A stretch of 18,677 nt of DNA. Source: Pseudomonadota bacterium. Lineage in GTDB: Bacteria > Pseudomonadota > Gammaproteobacteria > Xanthomonadales > Xanthomonadaceae. Location of the stretch: the NCBI GenBank assembly GCA_023388355.1, contig JAEWGI010000056.1, forward strand, positions 1-18,677, read 5' to 3'. Positions 15,821 through 18,677 of the stretch are shown piece after piece. The number at the start of each line of letters is the position of its first letter. Positions within the stretch are counted from its first letter, which is position 1. The notes under the pieces were generated by a model. The model was not told the DNA's origin. It did not search any database and saw only the letters and a list, made by a program, of their open reading frames with translations. The position numbers and the translations under genes were made by a program.

Positions 15821-16711
15821 TCAGACGTCGTCGTCGCCCGGCCAGCCTTCGCCGCTGCCGCGCTGGAACACGCGGTCGTCGTCGAGTACGGCGCCGGCGG
15901 GAATCGGGTCCTGTCCGGCCAGGTGCGCGTAGATCGGCGCGAAGTCGGGGCGGGTGGCCTCGATCAGCTGCTCGAAGCTGTCGATCACGAAGTACGTCTT
16001 CTGGTAGCTGTCGATCCGGTAGCGGGTGCGCATGATCCGCGCAAGGTCGAAGCCGATGCGGTTGGGCGCGGCGCTTTCGAGCGCGTGCACCGATTCGCCG
16101 CCGGACGAGACGATGCCGCTGCCGTAGATGCGCAGCCCGCCGGCCTCTCGGATCAGGCCGAACTCGACCGTGTACCAGTACAGCCGGGTGAGGTTCTGCA
16201 GCGCTTCGGCGCCGATGCCGTGCGCCTTCACCCCGCCGCGGCCGTAGGCCTGCATGTAGTCGGCGAACAGCGGGTTCATCAGCAGCGGCACGTGGCCGAA
16301 CAGGTCGTGGAACAGGTCCGGCTCTTCGATGTAGTCGATCTGCCCGGGCTTGCGGATCCACCAGGTGACGGGGAAGCGCCGGTTGGCCAGGTGCTCGAAG
16401 AAATCCAGCTCGGGCAGCAGCCCCTCGACCCCGATCAGCTGCCAGCCGGTGGCCCGGCCAAGCACCGCGTTGAGGTCGCGGTAGCGCGGGATCGCCTGCG
16501 GGCTCATGCCCATCGCGTCCTGTGCCTGCAGGAACTGCGCGCTGGCGCGACCGGCCAGCACCCCGCGCTGGCGCGCGTACAGCGTGGCCCAGGTGGCGTG
16601 GTCGGTGGCGTCGTAATCGTCCCAGGGCTGTTCGACGATGCCGGTCGCGTAGACCGGAACCTTGCCCTTGTCGGTGTGCAGGTTCTCGACGCGGCGGGGG
16701 GGAGTGGACAT
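15821..16711 (-). CDS. phhA: Phenylalanine 4-monooxygenase
   Basis: The 296-residue enzyme converts phenylalanine to tyrosine using tetrahydropterin, O2 and Fe(II). The iron ligands are His135 and His140 in EPDLFHDLFGHVPLL and Glu184 in WYTVEFGL. The region GVEGLLPELDFFEHLANRRFPVTWWIRKP that precedes them is typical of bacterial phenylalanine hydroxylases, which have a catalytic domain only. The start at 16711 has GGAG 6 nt upstream; an alternative in-frame ATG at 16732 would add seven residues and has a weaker ribosome binding site. No pterin carbinolamine dehydratase gene (phhB) is seen nearby, though it is often adjacent in Pseudomonas. The gene is transcribed away from an Lrp/AsnC-type gene, 138 nt apart, and faces tyrB downstream. 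Confidence 0.94.
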   Translation of the reverse strand: MSTPPRRVENLHTDKGKVPVYATGIVEQPWDDYDATDHATWATLYARQRGVLAGRASAQFLQAQDAMGMSPQAIPRYRDLNAVLGRATGWQLIGVEGLLPELDFFEHLANRRFPVTWWIRKPGQIDYIEEPDLFHDLFGHVPLLMNPLFADYMQAYGRGGVKAHGIGAEALQNLTRLYWYTVEFGLIREAGGLRIYGSGIVSSGGESVHALESAAPNRIGFDLARIMRTRYRIDSYQKTYFVIDSFEQLIEATRPDFAPIYAHLAGQDPIPAGAVLDDDRVFQRGSGEGWPGDDDV

Positions 16712-16849
16712 GGCGGTCTCCGGCGCGGGCATTGGGGGAGGGCAACGGTCAGGATATCCACTATCCGGCGCAACAGGTTTGCGATCATTGCGCGATAACC
16801 GCGTTGGAGCGCACTATTCGTGCGTAGAAGCGACCTGAAGCGCACGCTT
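16712..16849. promoter_or_regulatory. Divergent regulatory region between phhA and the Lrp-type gene
   Basis: The 138-nt intergenic region is more AT-rich than its surroundings around 16750-16820. It contains TTGCG-based motifs on the plus strand (TTTGCGATCA and ATTGCGCGAT) and the related GTTGCGCCGGAT on the minus strand. These repeated elements could be binding sites for the divergent Lrp-type regulator. No promoter with good -35 and -10 boxes was identified confidently for either gene. Confidence 0.35.
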
Positions 16850-17344
16850 ATGACCCAATCGACCCTCGACCGCACCGACCTGCAGCTGCTGGCCGAACTG
16901 CAGCGCGCCGGCCGCCAGACCAATGCCGAACTGGCCGAACGCGTACACCTGTCGCCCTCGGCCTGCCTGCGCCGGGTGCAGCGGCTGGAGCGCGAGGGCG
17001 TGATTGCCTGCTATCGGGCCGAACTCGACGGCGGCCGCCTGGGCCTCGCCCTGCAGGCCTTCGTGCGCGTGCACCTGGCCAGCCACGACGCTGCCTCGGT
17101 GGCCGCGTTCGCCGCGCATGTCGACGAGTGCCCGGAAGTCGTGGCCTGCCATGCGCTCACCGGCGACATGGACTACCTGCTGCACATCGCCGTGACCGAC
17201 CTGGAGCACTTCTCGCGCTTCCTGCTCGATCGCCTGCTGGCCCAGGCCGGCGTGGCCGACGTGAACTCGAGCTTCGTGCTGCGCACGGTCAAGGCGTTTC
17301 GCGGGCTGCCGCTGCCGGCGCCCGGGGGAGATCGAGCGGACTGA
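16850..17344 (+). CDS. Lrp/AsnC-family transcriptional regulator
   Basis: The 164-residue product has a winged helix-turn-helix (about 24-50, [23 protein letters not shown]) followed by the RAM ligand-binding/oligomerisation domain (about 66-150) with the TGDMDYLL motif at 104-111. Lrp-type regulators are octamers that bind DNA in response to an amino acid. The gene is divergent from phhA, so it probably controls aromatic amino acid breakdown and may bind phenylalanine or tyrosine; this is inferred from position. The ATG at 16850 gives the usual family start ([14 protein letters not shown]); the in-frame upstream GTG at 16820 adds ten residues and is less likely. Its last 56 nt overlap the integrase gene on the opposite strand, tail to tail. 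Confidence 0.92.
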   Translation: MTQSTLDRTDLQLLAELQRAGRQTNAELAERVHLSPSACLRRVQRLEREGVIACYRAELDGGRLGLALQAFVRVHLASHDAASVAAFAAHVDECPEVVACHALTGDMDYLLHIAVTDLEHFSRFLLDRLLAQAGVADVNSSFVLRTVKAFRGLPLPAPGGDRAD

Positions 17345-18299
17345 GCACGCCGCGGCCGCCGCGGTTGAGCACGTGCGTATAGATCTGGGTGGTGGCCACA
17401 TCCTTGTGCCCGAGCAGCTCCTGGATCGTGCGGATGTCGTAGCCGGCCTCGAGCAGGTGGGTGGCGAACGAATGGCGCAGCGTGTGCGCCGACACCGGCT
17501 TGTCGATCCCCGCGCGCAGGCGTGCGCGCCGGATCGCGCGCGACAGCGTGGCATCGTCCAGGTGATGGCGCCGGGTGCTGCCGTCGTGCGGATCGATCGA
17601 CAGCCGCAGTGCCGGGAACACGTACTGCCACGCGAACTCGTGCGCCGCCGACCGGTACTTGCGCGCCAACGCGTGCGGCAGCCAGGCCTCGCCGAACCCG
17701 GCCTGCAGATCGCCGTTGTGCAGGACGCGCGCCCGCTCCACCTCCTCCTGCAGCGGCGCCACCAGCGACGCTGGCAGCAGCGTGCGCCGGTCGCGCCCGC
17801 CCTTGCCGTTGCGCACCAGGATCTCGTTGCGCGCGAAGTCGACGTCCTTGACCCGCAGCCGCAGCCCTTCCATCAGCCGCATCCCGGTGCCGTACAGCAG
17901 GCGCGCCACCAGCGCCGAGCGTCCGTCCATGCAGGCCAGCAGCGAGGCCACCTGGGACTGCGACAGCACGACCGGCAGCCGCGCCGGCCGCTTGGCGCGC
18001 ACCACGTCTTCCATCCACGGCAGCTTGACCTCCAGCACCTGCCGGTACAGGAACAGCAGCGCCGACAGCGCCTGGTTCTGGGTACTGGCCGACACCTTGC
18101 CGTCCACGGCGAGGGTGGTGAGGAAGTGCTCGACCTCGCGCCCGCCCATCGCGCGCGGGTGGCGCCGGCCGTTCGCCAGGATGAACCGGCGGATCCACCC
18201 GAGGTAGGCCCGCTCCGTGCGCAAACTGTAATGATGAACCCGCAACTTGCGACGAACCTCGTCGAAAAGCCGCGGAGCACGCGCTTCCTTCGCGTCCAT
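17289..18299 (-). CDS. intI: Integron integrase (tyrosine recombinase, IntI type), apparently intact
   Basis: The 336-residue recombinase has all tyrosine-recombinase catalytic residues: Arg141 ([13 protein letters not shown]), Lys166 (NGKGGRD), His272 and Arg275 ([12 protein letters not shown]), His298 (LLGHKDV) and nucleophile Tyr307 (TTQIYTHV). Each lies exactly five positions below the IntI1 equivalents (146, 171, 277, 280, 303, 312). The integrase-specific extra domain between patches II and III is present at about 194-250 ([43 protein letters not shown]), which separates IntI from XerC/D and phage integrases. The end [12 protein letters not shown] is also typical. Such enzymes capture and shuffle gene cassettes at an attI site. 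Its promoter would face the attI region to the right; no clear -35/-10 pair or LexA box was found. The ATG at 18299 lacks a strong ribosome binding site. There is no frameshift or stop, unlike many Xanthomonas integrases. Confidence 0.95.
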   Translation of the reverse strand: MDAKEARAPRLFDEVRRKLRVHHYSLRTERAYLGWIRRFILANGRRHPRAMGGREVEHFLTTLAVDGKVSASTQNQALSALLFLYRQVLEVKLPWMEDVVRAKRPARLPVVLSQSQVASLLACMDGRSALVARLLYGTGMRLMEGLRLRVKDVDFARNEILVRNGKGGRDRRTLLPASLVAPLQEEVERARVLHNGDLQAGFGEAWLPHALARKYRSAAHEFAWQYVFPALRLSIDPHDGSTRRHHLDDATLSRAIRRARLRAGIDKPVSAHTLRHSFATHLLEAGYDIRTIQELLGHKDVATTQIYTHVLNRGGRGVLSPLDLPRAPAAAARETP

Positions 18300-18416
18300 G
18301 TTTATCAGACGGTTCCGTGTCCATAAAAAATATCACCGCGTTTTCGGCAGGCGACTTGCTGCAGGATGAGGCTGGAGGCGCGCGGGGAAAGCCGGGCAAC
18401 TACCTGTTCCAGGGTA

Positions 18417-18505
18417 GGAATATCCCGAATTGACCGGGCGAAGCCGAGGCTGAATACTCGCGGATATCCCCCGGAAGTGGGGACTACTAGGCGTTAGCGC
18501 TCAAC
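18417..18505 (+). other. Candidate attI recombination region
   Basis: Between the integrase start and the first cassette frame lies a 206-nt region. ATATCCC occurs twice as a direct repeat (18420-18426 and 18464-18470), 44 bp apart, each within a longer similar context (GGAATATCCCGAA and CGGATATCCCCCG). attI sites commonly carry integrase-binding direct repeats, so these may be such sites. The core-like GTTAGCG is at 18493-18499, with predicted crossover after G18493. It departs from the GTTRRRY consensus at the last two positions, so the exact core needs confirmation. The position, just upstream of a low-GC open frame, is what an attI next to cassette one should look like. Confidence 0.6.
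18430..18458 (+). promoter_or_regulatory. Candidate cassette promoter Pc
   Basis: TTGACC (18430-18435, one base off TTGACA) and AATACT (18453-18458) are separated by exactly 17 bp and point into the cassette array. Transcription should begin near 18465, about 40 nt before the first cassette start codon. This is the best promoter match in the right end of the window. Integron Pc promoters usually lie in intI or attI, directed toward the cassettes. Confidence 0.7.
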
Positions 18506-18677
18506 ATGCATCATCGTAGATTCAATGCGTTTGTCCTTATAGCCACAATGGTTCTACTCACTGGCTGCGTGGGGACGAGGCCAGCTAGATCGGACTTTGC
18601 ATTTGCATCGGTAGAGGCGAGTGACGGCCTGCTAGACGGATCGTGGAAGGGCCGCCTCACCATTAGGAGGCCTTACG
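18506..18677 (+). CDS. First gene-cassette product: lipoprotein of unknown function, partial (cut by window end)
   Basis: The frame starting at ATG 18506 stays open for 57 codons to the window edge. It begins MHHRRFNAFVLIATMVLLTG followed by Cys21, a clear lipoprotein signal peptide with lipobox LTGC, then a segment containing SDFAFASVEASDGLLDGSWKG. Counted by hand, these 172 nt are about 55% GC, and the first 55 nt only 40%, against roughly 70% or more in the flanking chromosome. Codons such as CTA, ATA, AGA and TTT, rare elsewhere in the window, occur here. It starts 12 nt after the predicted crossover and has no good ribosome binding site, as in many cassettes. It is too short to name a family. 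An in-frame ATG at 18548 is possible but would lose the charged signal start. Confidence 0.7.
   Translation, partial: MHHRRFNAFVLIATMVLLTGCVGTRPARSDFAFASVEASDGLLDGSWKGRLTIRRPY

Noticed and set aside
13312..16798. Two long plus-strand frames opposite tyrB and phhA
   Set aside because: Both aminotransferase and phenylalanine hydroxylase on the other strand have complete catalytic motifs; the plus-strand products look like low-complexity antisense translations.
17289..18299. XerC/XerD or phage integrase identity for the recombinase
   Set aside because: The insert at about 194-250 and the C-terminal [12 protein letters not shown] are specific to integron integrases, and the catalytic spacing follows IntI1 exactly.
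18484..18490. ACTACTA near the attI core as a Xanthomonas-type LexA half-site
   Set aside because: Only one half is present with no matching TTAGTA arm at the right distance, so it is not a credible LexA site.

Overview
The window looks like a chromosomal segment from a high-GC gammaproteobacterium of the Xanthomonadaceae/Lysobacteraceae (Luteimonas, Lysobacter, Xanthomonas or a relative). The evidence is the tonB-exbB-exbD1-exbD2 cluster with two exbD genes next to pdxJ, the type of PdxJ sequence, GC-rich codon use, and dispersed short palindromes of the kind common in this family. No species-level call is possible from sequence reading alone. No rRNA, tRNA or CRISPR array was seen.

Layout. 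1-112: the edge of an insertion sequence, with the first 13 codons of a probable IS481-type transposase on the minus strand. 340-4951 (+): a lipoprotein M48 peptidase, a periplasmic TPR protein, then the TonB energy-transduction operon tonB-exbB-exbD1-exbD2, closed by a clear terminator at 5007-5034. 5035-5360: noncoding DNA with two palindromic repeats. 5361-8166 (-): cls (cardiolipin synthase), a small two-helix membrane protein and pdxJ. 8219-10970 (+): a PA0069-type radical SAM protein, then a soluble PAS histidine kinase overlapping by 4 nt with a single-domain response regulator. 11077-14054 (-): a YncD/PqqU-like TonB-dependent receptor followed by a small 2OG-Fe(II) oxygenase. 14203-16711 (-): an aromatic/aspartate-family aminotransferase and phenylalanine 4-hydroxylase, separated by a 24-bp tandem repeat array. 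An Lrp/AsnC regulator (16850-17344, +) is divergent from the hydroxylase. 17289-18677: the head of a chromosomal integron.

The most interesting part is the right end. The 336-residue tyrosine recombinase on the minus strand has the extra internal domain found only in integron integrases, and its catalytic residues R141, K166, H272, R275, H298 and Y307 are all present. Upstream of it, reading toward the window edge, are a strong cassette-promoter candidate (TTGACC, 17 bp, AATACT), a pair of ATATCCC direct repeats, and a GTTAGCG core-like site. An open reading frame for a lipoprotein, much lower in GC than the chromosome, starts 12 nt after the predicted crossover point and runs off the window. 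This reads as integrase, Pc, attI and first cassette of an apparently intact integron, cut off at the window edge.

How the genes work together. TonB/ExbB/ExbD energise outer-membrane receptors such as the one encoded at 11895-14054. Phenylalanine hydroxylase and the aminotransferase make consecutive steps from phenylalanine to tyrosine to 4-hydroxyphenylpyruvate, and the divergent Lrp-type gene is the natural candidate regulator. The remaining genes are ordinary housekeeping or signalling genes.
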